From Streptomyces sp. CB02414 (GTDB taxonomy: Bacteria; Actinomycetota; Actinomycetes; Streptomycetales; Streptomycetaceae): DNA of 64,000 nucleotides. The notes below the pieces were generated by a model, which saw nothing but the letters and a program-made list of their open reading frames with translations, had not been told where the DNA came from and made no database searches. How positions within the stretch are numbered: position 1 is the stretch's first letter; each line of letters starts with the position of its first letter. The position numbers and the translations under genes are program-made. This document shows positions 24,040 through 32,165 of this stretch, in pieces. The stretch is taken from the NCBI RefSeq assembly GCF_001905385.1, contig NZ_LIPF01000010.1, positions 124,001 to 188,000 on the forward strand, given 5' to 3'.

Positions 24040-25125
24040 ATGACCGAGGTACTGCTCGCCGTGGGCACCCGCAAGGGTCTGTTCATCGGGCGCCGGCGGG
24101 GTGGCACCTGGGAGTTCGACGAGAGTCCCTACTTCAACGCACAGGCCGTCTACTCGGTCGCCCTCGACACCCGCGGCGACACCCCGCGGCTGCTGGCGGG
24201 CGGCGACAGCGCGCACTGGGGTCCGTCGGTGTTCCACTCCGACGACCTGGGACGGACCTGGACGGAGCCGGCGCAGCCTGCCGTCAAGTTCCCCAAGGAG
24301 ACCGGCGCTTCGCTGGAACGGGTGTGGCAGCTGCACCCGGCCGCCGCCGAACCGGACGTGGTCTACGCGGGCACGGAACCGGCCGCGCTGTACCGCTCGG
24401 AGGACCGGGGCGAGAGCTTCGAGCTGGTCCGGCCCCTGTGGGAGCACCCGTCCCGGTCGCAGTGGGTGCCGGGCGGCGGTGGCGAGGGACTGCACACCGT
24501 CCTCACCGACGCCCGGGACCCCGGGTCCGTCACGGTCGCCGTCTCGACCGCCGGCGTGTTCCGCACGACGGACGGCGGCGCGAGCTGGGCACCGTCCAAC
24601 TCCGGTGTCTCCGCGGTCTTCCTGCCGGACCCGAACCCGGAGTTCGGCCAGTGCGTGCACAAGGTGGCGCGGGACGCGGCGGCCCCGGACCGGCTGTACC
24701 TGCAGAACCACTGGGGTGTGTACCGCAGCGACGACGCCGGCGCGCACTGGACGGACATCGGCGAGGGGCTGCCGTCCACGTTCGGTTTCGCGGTCGCCGC
24801 CCATCCGCACCGCGGGGACACCGCTTACGTCTTCCCGATCAACGCCGACGCGGACCGGGTCCCGGCGGACCGCCGCTGCCGGGTCTTCCGCACCGCCGAC
24901 GCGGGCAAGAGCTGGGAGCCGCTGTCGTCGGGACTGCCGCAGGAGGACCACTACGGCACGGTGCTGCGCGACGCGCTGTCCACCGACGACGCGGAACGGG
25001 CCGGCGTCTACTTCGGCAACCGCAACGGCGAGGTGTTCGCGTCGGACGACGACGGCGACAACTGGCGGCAGTTGGCCTCCCACCTGCCGGACGTGCTGTG
25101 CGTGCGGGCCGCGGTCGTCGGATGA
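24040..25125 (+). CDS. BNR/sialidase-like beta-propeller protein
   Basis: A 361-residue protein with repeated BNR-type motifs SxDxGxxW: SDDLGRTWTE, SEDRGESFEL, TTDGGASWAP, SDDAGAHWTD, TADAGKSWEP and SDDDGDNWRQ. These build a six- or seven-bladed propeller as in sialidases and photosystem assembly factors, but sialidase catalytic residues are not evident. No signal peptide is present, so it is probably cytoplasmic. The start is the ATG at 24040 behind GGAGGTGA. Substrate and role are unknown. Confidence 0.82.
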   Translation: MTEVLLAVGTRKGLFIGRRRGGTWEFDESPYFNAQAVYSVALDTRGDTPRLLAGGDSAHWGPSVFHSDDLGRTWTEPAQPAVKFPKETGASLERVWQLHPAAAEPDVVYAGTEPAALYRSEDRGESFELVRPLWEHPSRSQWVPGGGGEGLHTVLTDARDPGSVTVAVSTAGVFRTTDGGASWAPSNSGVSAVFLPDPNPEFGQCVHKVARDAAAPDRLYLQNHWGVYRSDDAGAHWTDIGEGLPSTFGFAVAAHPHRGDTAYVFPINADADRVPADRRCRVFRTADAGKSWEPLSSGLPQEDHYGTVLRDALSTDDAERAGVYFGNRNGEVFASDDDGDNWRQLASHLPDVLCVRAAVVG

Positions 25126-25195
25126 AGCGGACCGGGGGGACCGGCCTTGGCCACCGGTTGATCGGCGTCACCCGTACGGCAGTAGGGTGACGCCC

Positions 25196-25873
25196 GTGGC
25201 ACCAAGACCCTTGCATGAGATCGTCGAAGCCGGCTGGGCGAACGCCCTGGAACCCGTCGCCGGGCGGATCACCTCGATGGGTGAGTTCCTGCGCGCGGAG
25301 ATCGCCGCCGGACGCACCTATCTCCCCGCCGGCGCGAACGTACTGCGAGCCTTTCAGCAGCCCTTCGACGACGTCCGGGTCCTGATCGTCGGTCAGGACC
25401 CCTACCCCACCCCCGGACACGCGGTGGGGCTGTCGTTCTCGGTCGCGCCCGAGGTGCGTCCCCTGCCCGGCAGCCTCGTCAACATCTTCCGGGAGCTGAA
25501 CACCGACCTCGGCCTCCCGCAGCCCTCCAACGGCGACCTGACCCCGTGGACCCGGCAGGGCGTGCTGCTGCTCAACAGGGCGCTCACCACGGCCCCGCGC
25601 AAGCCCGCCGCCCACCGCGGCAAGGGCTGGGAGGAGGTCACCGAGCAGGCGATCCGGGCGCTGGCGGCGCGCGGCAAGCCGATGGTGTCCATCCTGTGGG
25701 GCCGCGACGCCCGCAATCTGCGCCCGCTGCTCGGCGAGCTGCCCTCGGTGGAGTCCGCCCACCCGTCCCCGATGTCGGCCGACCGGGGGTTCTTCGGCTC
25801 CCGTCCGTTCAGCCGGGCCAACGACCTGCTGGTCCGCCTGGGAGGTCAGCCGGTCGACTGGCGCCTGCCGTGA
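25196..25873 (+). CDS. ung: uracil-DNA glycosylase (family 1)
   Basis: A 225-residue enzyme that removes uracil from DNA at the start of base excision repair. Motif 1 is VGQDPYPTPGHAVGLSFSV with catalytic Asp68, and motif 2 is AHPSPMSADRGFFGSRPFS with the catalytic His in HPSP. The usual QDPYHGPG is QDPYPTPG here, so the His after DPY is missing, though Asp and the second His remain. The GTG at 25196 gives normal length; a GTG three codons upstream is possible. TTGATC, 19 nt, TAGGGT (25183-25188) ends 7 nt before the start. It overlaps the next gene by 4 bp. Confidence 0.93.
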   Translation: MAPRPLHEIVEAGWANALEPVAGRITSMGEFLRAEIAAGRTYLPAGANVLRAFQQPFDDVRVLIVGQDPYPTPGHAVGLSFSVAPEVRPLPGSLVNIFRELNTDLGLPQPSNGDLTPWTRQGVLLLNRALTTAPRKPAAHRGKGWEEVTEQAIRALAARGKPMVSILWGRDARNLRPLLGELPSVESAHPSPMSADRGFFGSRPFSRANDLLVRLGGQPVDWRLP

Positions 25874-26856
25874 GCACCGGCTTCCTCGCCGTGGACTCCG
25901 GCGGCTCGGGTCTGCGGGTCGTCCTCGGCACGGCCGGTGCCGACGCGGAGGGTCCGCGGGTGTCCGGGCGGCGCGCGTCGCGGGAGCCGGTCCGCACCGG
26001 TGCCCGGGGCATCGATCCCGGGCATCTGCTGGGGCAGTTGTTGCCCATGGCGAGGGCGCTGAGCGAGGAGGCCGGGGTGGACCGGCTCGGCACCGGCGTC
26101 GTCGGGGCCGCCGGACTGGCCACCCTCGGCGACGCGCTGCGCGCCGAGCTGCCGGGTGCGCTGGCCCGGGAGCTGGGGGTGCGGACGGTCGCGCTGGTCG
26201 CGGACGCCGTCACCGCCTACGTCGGTGCCCTCGGGCCGCGGGCCGGCGCCGTGGTGGCCGCCGGTACCGGCCTGATCGCGACCGGCACCGACCTGACCCG
26301 CTGGCGCCGCGCGGACGGCTGGGGGCACCTGCTGGGCGACTGCGGCGGCGGCGCCTGGATCGGCCGGGCCGGCCTGGAGGCGGCGCTGCGCGCCCACGAC
26401 GGGCGCGAGGGCGGCTCCGCGCGGCTGCTGGCCCGGGCCGAGGAGCGGTTCGGGCCGGTGACGGGGCTGCCCGGCCAGGTGTATCCGCGTACCGACCGTC
26501 CCGCCGTCCTCGCCTCCTTCGCGCCGGAGGTGGCCGCGTGCGCGGCCGACGACCCCGTCGCCGCGGGCGTCCTGCGGGCCGCCGCCCGGCACATGGCCGA
26601 CTCGGCCGCCGCCGTGTGCCCGCCGGGGGGCGAGCCCCGGGTCGCCGTCACCGGTGGTCTGCTGAAGCTGGGCGACCCCCTTGTCGTACCGCTGGAGGAG
26701 GAGCTGGCGAAGCGGCTGCCGCATGCGCGGCGGACGGCGGCCGAGGGTGATCCGCTGCACGGCTCGGTGCGGATCGCGAACGACCTCGCGACCGGCTCGT
26801 TCACCCTTCCGGGTGACGACAGAATGCTGTGGGTGACGACTGACCCGGACGGCTGA
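25870..26856 (+). CDS. BadF/BadG/BcrA/BcrD-type sugar kinase (GlcNAc kinase-like)
   Basis: A 328-residue ASKHA-fold ATPase. It has phosphate-1 AVDSGGSGLRVVL (6-18), VVAAGTGLIATG for the second phosphate loop, GWGHLLGDCGGGAWIGR, and VAVTGGLLK for the adenosine loop. N-acetylglucosamine kinase-type proteins of this family phosphorylate amino sugars; the substrate here is unproven. The GTG start overlaps the ung stop (GTGA), so the two genes are coupled, which is an odd functional pairing. About 138 bp without a gene follow. Confidence 0.82.
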   Translation: MSTGFLAVDSGGSGLRVVLGTAGADAEGPRVSGRRASREPVRTGARGIDPGHLLGQLLPMARALSEEAGVDRLGTGVVGAAGLATLGDALRAELPGALARELGVRTVALVADAVTAYVGALGPRAGAVVAAGTGLIATGTDLTRWRRADGWGHLLGDCGGGAWIGRAGLEAALRAHDGREGGSARLLARAEERFGPVTGLPGQVYPRTDRPAVLASFAPEVAACAADDPVAAGVLRAAARHMADSAAAVCPPGGEPRVAVTGGLLKLGDPLVVPLEEELAKRLPHARRTAAEGDPLHGSVRIANDLATGSFTLPGDDRMLWVTTDPDG

Positions 26857-26994
26857 GAATTGGTGCTCCGGCGAGGTGAATCGTGCCGATGTCGGCCGAT
26901 CCGTACATCACTCTTCAGACAAAACCGGACGGATACCGCTCACCTGCACCCTCCCCGAACAGGGAAACCCGGGAAACCAGTAACATGCGGCGCC

Positions 26995-27918
26995 ATGAGC
27001 TCCCCCACTGGGCCCGCGTCCGGCCTGCCAGTACGAATGCCGCGCCCCCGCCAGCCCGGACGGCACCGCCGTCCCGAACCTCTGGTGGCTCCCGAGGGCG
27101 CGCCGGCGCTCGTCCTCGCGGTTCCGGGGACGCCCAGCAGCGCCACCCGGGGCCTCGCCGACGAGGTCATCAGCATCGCCCGTTCCGAACTTCCCGGCCT
27201 CGACGCCCGCATCGGCTGGCTCGACGGGGACGACGAGGAGTTCCTCCCCCTGACGACCGTCCTCGCACGGGCCGCCGAGGAGCGCGCCGCCCGCTACGAG
27301 CAGGCGATCGCCGCCGGCCTGGAGGTGAAGGAGCCCGAGGGTCCCGTCGCCGTCGTCGTGCCGCTGCTCGCCGGCCCGGACGGCGCGCTGCTGCGCCGCA
27401 TCCGCCAGGCCGTGATGGACAGCAAGGTCGCGGCCGAGCTGACCGATGTGCTCGGCCCGCACCCGCTGCTGGCCGAGGCGCTGCACGTGCGGCTCTCCGA
27501 GGCGGGACTGGCGCGCGCCGACCGCGCCCGTCTGTTCACCGTGGCGACCGCGGCGGACGGCATCATCCTGGCCTCCGTCGGCGGTGACGAGGCCGTGCAG
27601 GCGGCCGGGATCACCGGCATGCTGCTCGCCGCGCGCCTCGCCGTGCCGGTGATGGCGGCGGCCCTGGACGAGGAGGGCTCGATCACGTCCGTGGCCGAGC
27701 AGCTGCGCTCCTCGGGCTCCCAGCAGCTGGCGCTCGCGCCGTACCTGATCGGCCCGGAGATCGAGGCGTCCCTGCTGGAGGAGGCGGCCAAGGAGGCGGG
27801 CTGCTCCACCGCCGAGCCACTCGGCCCCTACCCGGCTATCGGCAAGCTGACGCTGGCCAAGTACACGACGGCGCTCGGCATCTCGCCGCAGCAGCCGCAG
27901 GGCGCGCCGGTACGCTGA
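26995..27918 (+). CDS. CbiX/sirohydrochlorin chelatase-like protein lacking the catalytic His
   Basis: A 307-residue protein with two half-domains of the CbiX/sirohydrochlorin chelatase fold (about 35-165 and 175-295). Family-type segments include VVVPLLAGPDGALLRRI and LGPHPLLAEALHVRL. The metal- and substrate-binding histidines are absent: where chelatases have AHGS the sequence is AVPGTPSSATRG, and no His follows the VVVPLL strand. Chelatase activity is therefore doubtful, and I would not link it to siroheme or cobalamin synthesis. The first 35 residues are basic and Pro-rich. A TAACAT box (26981-26986) ends 8 nt before the ATG. Confidence 0.7.
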   Translation: MSSPTGPASGLPVRMPRPRQPGRHRRPEPLVAPEGAPALVLAVPGTPSSATRGLADEVISIARSELPGLDARIGWLDGDDEEFLPLTTVLARAAEERAARYEQAIAAGLEVKEPEGPVAVVVPLLAGPDGALLRRIRQAVMDSKVAAELTDVLGPHPLLAEALHVRLSEAGLARADRARLFTVATAADGIILASVGGDEAVQAAGITGMLLAARLAVPVMAAALDEEGSITSVAEQLRSSGSQQLALAPYLIGPEIEASLLEEAAKEAGCSTAEPLGPYPAIGKLTLAKYTTALGISPQQPQGAPVR

Positions 27919-27958
27919 CGCGCCGCGCGCGAGACACGCGGGACGCACTGGACACGCA

Positions 27959-28000
27959 CGGCGAAGGGCCCGCTCCGGCGACGGAGCGGGCCCTTCGCCG
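27959..28000. terminator. strong bidirectional terminator hairpin
   Basis: A 19-bp perfect stem (27959-27977 with 27982-28000; left arm starts CGGCGAAGGGCCCG) with loop GCGA. It lies between the CbiX-like gene and the convergent lactonase gene and should terminate both. No long T-run follows, as is usual in Streptomyces. Confidence 0.85.
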
Positions 28001-28018
28001 TTCCGTCAGCCGGAAACG

Positions 28019-29053
28019 TCAGCCGAAGACGACGCAGGACGCCGCCGGCAGCGCGAGGGAGCCGGCGCGTCGGGGCACCCCGGTCTCGGGGTCCAGGGCG
28101 AACCAGGTCACGTCGCCCGAGCGTTCGTTCGCGGCGTACAGGAAGCCGCCCGACTCGGCGATCTCCCGCGGCCAGTGCCCGCCGCAGGGCACGGTCGCGG
28201 TCAGCCGCAGTCCGTCCGGCTCCACCGCGAAGACGGACAGGACGTCCTCGCCCCGGGTCGCGGTCCACACGAAGCGGCCGTCGGGCGAGACCACGATGCC
28301 CGACGGATAGGCGTCACCGGCCGGGGCCCCGGGCAGCACCGGCACCTCGGTGAGCGGCCGCAGTACGCCGTCGACGGCTTCCCAGCGGCAGACGGTGACG
28401 GTGGGCGCCAGTTCGTTGACCACGTAGGCGCGGGTGCCGTCGGGGTGGAAGGCAAGGTGGCGCGGGCCGGAACCGGGGCGCAGCGCGACTTCCCGGTGCA
28501 CGGCGGGGGTGCCGTCCTCCACGGTGCAGACCCGCACCGAATCGGTGCCGAGGTCCACACTGACGGCCCACCGCCCGCTCGGGTCGGGCCGCACCTGATG
28601 GGCGTGTGGCCCCTGCTGGCGCTGGGCGTGCGGGCCCGAGCCGGTGTGCTTCAGGAGGCCGGACGCGGCCCGGGCGAGGGTGCCGTCGGGGCGGACCGGC
28701 ACGGCGGTGACGCTGCCGGAGCCGTAGTTGGCGGTCAGCACGTGCCCGGCGAAGAGACTGAGGTGGGTGGGGCCGTCGCCGCCGACGGGCACCGGGCGGC
28801 CGGCGGGTTCGGGCTTGTCCCCGCTCACGTGGAAGGCGGCCACCGCGCCCTCGGCCGTCTCGCTGACCGCGTAGAGCGTGTCGCCGTCGGGGGCCAGGGC
28901 GAGGTAGGAGGGGTCGGCCAGGCGGTCCGTACCGCTCAGGACCGTCAGCGCACCGGTTCCGGGCTCGACGACCGCCGTGACGATGCCGGGCCCGCCGGCC
29001 GCCGTGAACGATCCGATGAACGCCCGCCGTCGCCGCATCTCGCCGTCTGTCAC
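28019..29053 (-). CDS. lactonase family beta-propeller protein
   Basis: A 344-residue seven-bladed propeller of the lactonase (Pgl/YbhE-like) family, which includes cycloisomerases and 6-phosphogluconolactonases. It has repeated blade motifs such as PSYLALAPDGDTLYAV, GPRHLAFHPDGTRAYVVNE, SGIVVSPDGRFVWTA and the central GPHAHQVRPDPSGRWAVSVD with conserved His and Arg. No export signal is apparent beyond a short basic start. The start is the GTG at 29053; ATG at 29038 is possible. A DasR-like box lies about 75 bp upstream, hinting at aminosugar-linked control. Confidence 0.85.
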   Translation of the reverse strand: MTDGEMRRRRAFIGSFTAAGGPGIVTAVVEPGTGALTVLSGTDRLADPSYLALAPDGDTLYAVSETAEGAVAAFHVSGDKPEPAGRPVPVGGDGPTHLSLFAGHVLTANYGSGSVTAVPVRPDGTLARAASGLLKHTGSGPHAQRQQGPHAHQVRPDPSGRWAVSVDLGTDSVRVCTVEDGTPAVHREVALRPGSGPRHLAFHPDGTRAYVVNELAPTVTVCRWEAVDGVLRPLTEVPVLPGAPAGDAYPSGIVVSPDGRFVWTATRGEDVLSVFAVEPDGLRLTATVPCGGHWPREIAESGGFLYAANERSGDVTWFALDPETGVPRRAGSLALPAASCVVFG

Positions 29054-29124
29054 CAGTGGCCCCTCTCGTCTCGCCCCGTGCCGTCTGATCGTCTGCCCGG
29101 GGGCGACGGTAGCAGTCGACCAGC

Positions 29125-29140
29125 CCAGGTCTAGACCAAA
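29125..29140. promoter_or_regulatory. DasR-like (dre) operator
   Basis: The perfect 10-bp palindrome GGTCTAGACC (29128-29137) is the core of the Streptomyces DasR box consensus ACTGGTCTAGACCACT; the 16-mer here matches it at 12 positions. It lies in the 105-bp gap upstream of the lactonase gene, 72-87 bp before its GTG, and downstream of the FUSC gene. Confidence 0.6.
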
Positions 29141-29158
29141 TGGGTGGTGCCGGACGGC

Positions 29159-30649
29159 TCAGGCGCCGGCGAGCGGCGAACCCGAGGGGGCGCGCAGGGG
29201 CGCGGCGAGTTCGGCCAGGGCGTGTTCCAGGCCGTGGAGGTGAGCGAGGGCGGGTTCGGCGGCTCGCGGTCCGTTCGCGTGGGCGGGCACGGAGCCGCCG
29301 CCGGTGAGCGCCTCGACCGCGTTCTCGACACGCCAGCAGGCGGCGGCGAGCCGTGCGTCGTGCGAGGCCTCGGGGTCGGCGGCGACGGCGACCAGGCCGC
29401 GGATCTCCCGGGCGCAGTCGTCGAGCAGGGCGAGCACGCGGCGGGCGCGGCGCTTGCGGCCGCGCATCGGGTTCAGCGGGTGCACGAGCGGGGCGAGGGA
29501 CAGCCGGACCCGGCCCAGCAGCTGCTCCAGTTCGGCCACGCGCGGCGCGGGGTCGGCGCCCTCGGTACCGGCGAGGCGGGCGGCGGCCTCGGCGGTGCAG
29601 GCGTGGACGCAGCGCAGGGCGCGCTGGATCCACGCGTCCGTCACGGCGTGCGTGGTGACGGGGAGGACGAAGAGCACGGCCAGCGCGGCACCGAGCGCCC
29701 CGACGCCGGTCTCGACGAGCCGCAGGGCGAGCAGCCCGGGGCTGAGGAAGCCCAGCAGGCCGTAGAGGAGCTCGGCGAGCAGGGTGACGCAGAGCATCAT
29801 CCAGGTGTAGGAGACCGCGGCGGTGTAGAAGATGCCGAAGACGCAGGCGGCGGCGAGCACGGCCGTGGGCACCGCGGACCCGGCCAGCGGGAAGGCGATG
29901 AGGAAGCCGAGGCCGATGCCGACGACCGTGCCGAGGACCCGGCGGAAGCCGCGGACCAGGGTCTCGCCGCGCGAGGTGGTGTTGACGAAGACCCACCAGG
30001 TGGCTCCGACGGCCCAGTACCAGCGCTGGTCGGACACCAGCTGGCCGACGACCAGGGCGAAGCCGGCGCCCGCGGTGGCCTGGACGGCCTGGCGGGTGGT
30101 GATGCGGGCGAGCCCGGTGCCGGCGGGAGGCGCGGGGGCGGCGGGCGGGGGCAGGCGGCGCTCGTAGCACCACAGACCGAACCGCACCGCCGCGGCGGTG
30201 GCAACGGAGAGCAGGACAGCGGCGTACATCTCGGGCAGCCGGTCCGTGGTCGCGTGCAGGAACTGCGCGATGAAGAAGGTCATGAAGGCGAACACACCGA
30301 GGCTGTGTCCGCGCGGGCCCCAGCGCCGGGCGTACACACCGGCGCCGACGACGGCGAGGAAGGTGAGGTCCCGTGCCACGGGGTGGTCGTGCAGCGCGGC
30401 CGCGGCGGTGAGCACGGGCAGGCCGGCCACCGGCAGCAGCGCGGTGGTGACCGCCTGCCCGCGCACGGTGGCGTCGGTGACGGTGAACAGTGCGAGCAGC
30501 GCGGCGAGCCCGCCGATGACCGCGCCCACCAGGGAGGTGCCGGCCAGGCCGCAGACGACGACGGCCAGCCCGATGCCGAGAACGGCCCGCGCGGCGAACC
30601 GCAGCCGGGACCGTCCCGGGTCCGGGCTCACGAACACCCTCTTCAGCAC
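29159..30649 (-). CDS. FUSC family membrane protein (second copy)
   Basis: A 496-residue membrane protein with two helix blocks (about 18-150 and 190-320) and a long soluble C-terminal helical region. The FUSC-type block DQRWYWAVGATWWVFVNTTS is followed by VRGFRRVLGTVVGIGLG. It resembles the FUSC protein at 8234-9922 but is clearly divergent and has its own context. Export of aromatic or drug-like compounds is likely from the family. The start is the GTG at 30649. The AsnC gene upstream is divergent, and their shared gap holds two inverted repeats. Confidence 0.8.
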   Translation of the reverse strand: MLKRVFVSPDPGRSRLRFAARAVLGIGLAVVVCGLAGTSLVGAVIGGLAALLALFTVTDATVRGQAVTTALLPVAGLPVLTAAAALHDHPVARDLTFLAVVGAGVYARRWGPRGHSLGVFAFMTFFIAQFLHATTDRLPEMYAAVLLSVATAAAVRFGLWCYERRLPPPAAPAPPAGTGLARITTRQAVQATAGAGFALVVGQLVSDQRWYWAVGATWWVFVNTTSRGETLVRGFRRVLGTVVGIGLGFLIAFPLAGSAVPTAVLAAACVFGIFYTAAVSYTWMMLCVTLLAELLYGLLGFLSPGLLALRLVETGVGALGAALAVLFVLPVTTHAVTDAWIQRALRCVHACTAEAAARLAGTEGADPAPRVAELEQLLGRVRLSLAPLVHPLNPMRGRKRRARRVLALLDDCAREIRGLVAVAADPEASHDARLAAACWRVENAVEALTGGGSVPAHANGPRAAEPALAHLHGLEHALAELAAPLRAPSGSPLAGA

Positions 30650-30727
30650 TGATTACCGCCCCCTCGCACACTGGCCCCGAGTCACTGGCATGAAAAAGGC
30701 GCCGCGGAGTCCGCAGCGCCATCGACA

Positions 30728-30739
30728 CTCCTATAGGAG
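30728..30739. promoter_or_regulatory. 12-bp palindrome in the FUSC-asnC gap
   Basis: CTCCTATAGGAG is a perfect palindrome, 79-90 bp before the FUSC start and about 120 bp before the AsnC start. Its TATAGG on the minus strand could also be a -10 box for the FUSC gene. Candidate operator. Confidence 0.35.
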
Positions 30740-30780
30740 CATCCCTTCCACCAGTGGCTCAACAGGCGCATCTGCGAGTG

Positions 30781-30834
30781 GGCCATTGGTACAGTATGCA
30801 CGGCGCCCCTACGGCCATGAACGAGCCAATGGCC
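30781..30834. promoter_or_regulatory. widely spaced 9-bp inverted repeat before asnC
   Basis: GGCCATTGG (30781-30789) and CCAATGGCC (30826-30834) are exact reverse complements, 36 nt apart and ending 22 nt before the AsnC start. Lrp/AsnC proteins bind as multimers and wrap DNA, so spaced half-sites fit autoregulation. Confidence 0.45.
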
Positions 30835-30856
30835 GACGAAGGAGGCCGCGTACGCC

Positions 30857-31333
30857 GTGGCCGTGGACGAGCTGGACACCCGCATCCTGCGACTGCTGCT
30901 GGAGCAGCCGCGCACCAGTGTGCGCGAGTACGCCCGCGTCCTCGGGATCGCCCGTGGGACCCTCCAGGCCCGGCTGGACCGCCTGGAGCGCGACGGAGTG
31001 ATCACCGGCACCGCGCCGTCCCTCTCCCCCGCCGCCCTGGGCCACCCGGTGCTCGCGTTCGTGCACATCGAGGTCACCCAGGGGCACCTGGACGATGTGG
31101 GCGAGGCGCTGGCGGGCGTGCCGGAGATCGTCGAGGCCTTCTCCACCACCGGCGGCGGGGACCTGCTGACTCGGGTCGTGGCCCGCGACAACGCGCACCT
31201 GGAGGACGTGGTCCAGAAGCTGATCAGCCTGCCCGCAGTGGTGCGCACCCGCACCGAGGTGGCCCTGCGCGAGCGCGTCCCGCACCGGCTGCTGCCCCTG
31301 GTGGAGTCGATCGGGCGTTCGGCGCGGAAGTGA
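30857..31333 (+). CDS. Lrp/AsnC family transcriptional regulator
   Basis: A 158-residue regulator: an AsnC-type HTH (TSVREYARVLGIARGTLQAR, about 20-39) followed by a RAM effector domain (HPVLAFVHIEVTQG, FSTTGGGDLLTRVVA). It should respond to an amino acid. The start is the GTG at 30857; the ribosome site AAGGAGG (30838-30844) is 12 nt away, slightly far. The target is not obvious; candidates are itself and the divergent FUSC gene. Confidence 0.88.
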   Translation: MAVDELDTRILRLLLEQPRTSVREYARVLGIARGTLQARLDRLERDGVITGTAPSLSPAALGHPVLAFVHIEVTQGHLDDVGEALAGVPEIVEAFSTTGGGDLLTRVVARDNAHLEDVVQKLISLPAVVRTRTEVALRERVPHRLLPLVESIGRSARK

Positions 31334-31353
31334 TCCTTGGCATCCTGGACCCC

Positions 31354-32040
31354 ATGAGCACTCTCGGTGGCATCTCGGTCGTCTTCGATCTCGACGGGAC
31401 CCTCGTGGACAGCGAGCCGAACTACTACGAGGCGGGCCGGCGGACCCTCGCCGAGTACGGCGTCCCCGGCTTCACCTGGGCGGAGCACGAGGAGTACGTG
31501 GGCATCAGCACCCAGGAGACGGTCGCCGACTGGAAGCGGCGCTACGGCCTGCGGGCCCCGGTGGAGGAACTCCTCGCCGTCAAGAACCGCCATTATCTGG
31601 AGCTGGCCCGCACGTCCGCCCGCGCGTACCCCGAGATGCGGAAGTTCGTCGAACTGCTGGCCGGTGAAGGGGTGCCGCTGGCGGTGGCGTCGGGGTCGTC
31701 GCCCGAGGCCATCGAGGCGATCCTGTCCCGCACCGGGCTCGATGCGTGGCTGCGCACGGTCGTCTCGGCCGACGAGGTCGCGCGGGGCAAGCCGGCCCCG
31801 GACGTCTTCCTTGAGGCGGCCCGCCGGCTCGGGGCGGACCCGGCCGGCTGCGTGGTCCTGGAGGACGCCGCGCCCGGCGCAGCCGCCGCGCACGCGGCCG
31901 GGATGCGCTGCATCGCGATCCCGTACGTCGCCGCGCAGGCGGACGCCCCGGAGTTCGCCACCGCCGGGCTGCTGGTGCGCGGCGGCCAGTCGGAGTTCAC
32001 CGCGCGGGCGGCGTACGAGTGGCTCGTGCGGACGGACTGA
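31354..32040 (+). CDS. HAD-IA hydrolase, beta-phosphoglucomutase-like
   Basis: A 228-residue HAD phosphatase with complete motifs: FDLDGTLVDSEP (nucleophile Asp12, acid/base Asp14), VASGSSPEAI, ARGKPAPDVFLEA with the Lys, and VLEDAAPG. The small helical cap places it near beta-phosphoglucomutase and sugar-phosphate phosphatases; a mutase cannot be separated from a phosphatase by these motifs. It starts 20 bp after the AsnC stop, so the two may be co-transcribed. Confidence 0.87.
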   Translation: MSTLGGISVVFDLDGTLVDSEPNYYEAGRRTLAEYGVPGFTWAEHEEYVGISTQETVADWKRRYGLRAPVEELLAVKNRHYLELARTSARAYPEMRKFVELLAGEGVPLAVASGSSPEAIEAILSRTGLDAWLRTVVSADEVARGKPAPDVFLEAARRLGADPAGCVVLEDAAPGAAAAHAAGMRCIAIPYVAAQADAPEFATAGLLVRGGQSEFTARAAYEWLVRTD

Positions 32041-32165
32041 ACCGGGCGGGCGGCTTCCCCGGCTTTCCTCGAGTCTCCCCGAATTTTTGCCCGGGGAGGT
32101 GATCGGTTCGCCGTCGGCGTCCGTATCTCCTGGTGTCCGAGCCTGTCCTCGCTCCAGGAGGCACG

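Noticed and set aside
26857..26994. A cobalamin or siroheme riboswitch upstream of the CbiX-like gene
   Set aside because: No B12-box-like sequence or conserved stem was found. A -10 box directly before the ATG leaves no room for a leader.
30650..30760. A regulatory leader peptide before the FUSC gene
   Set aside because: No short frame with a ribosome site and a stop was found on the minus strand; the ATG-initiated frame there stays open without any residue run.
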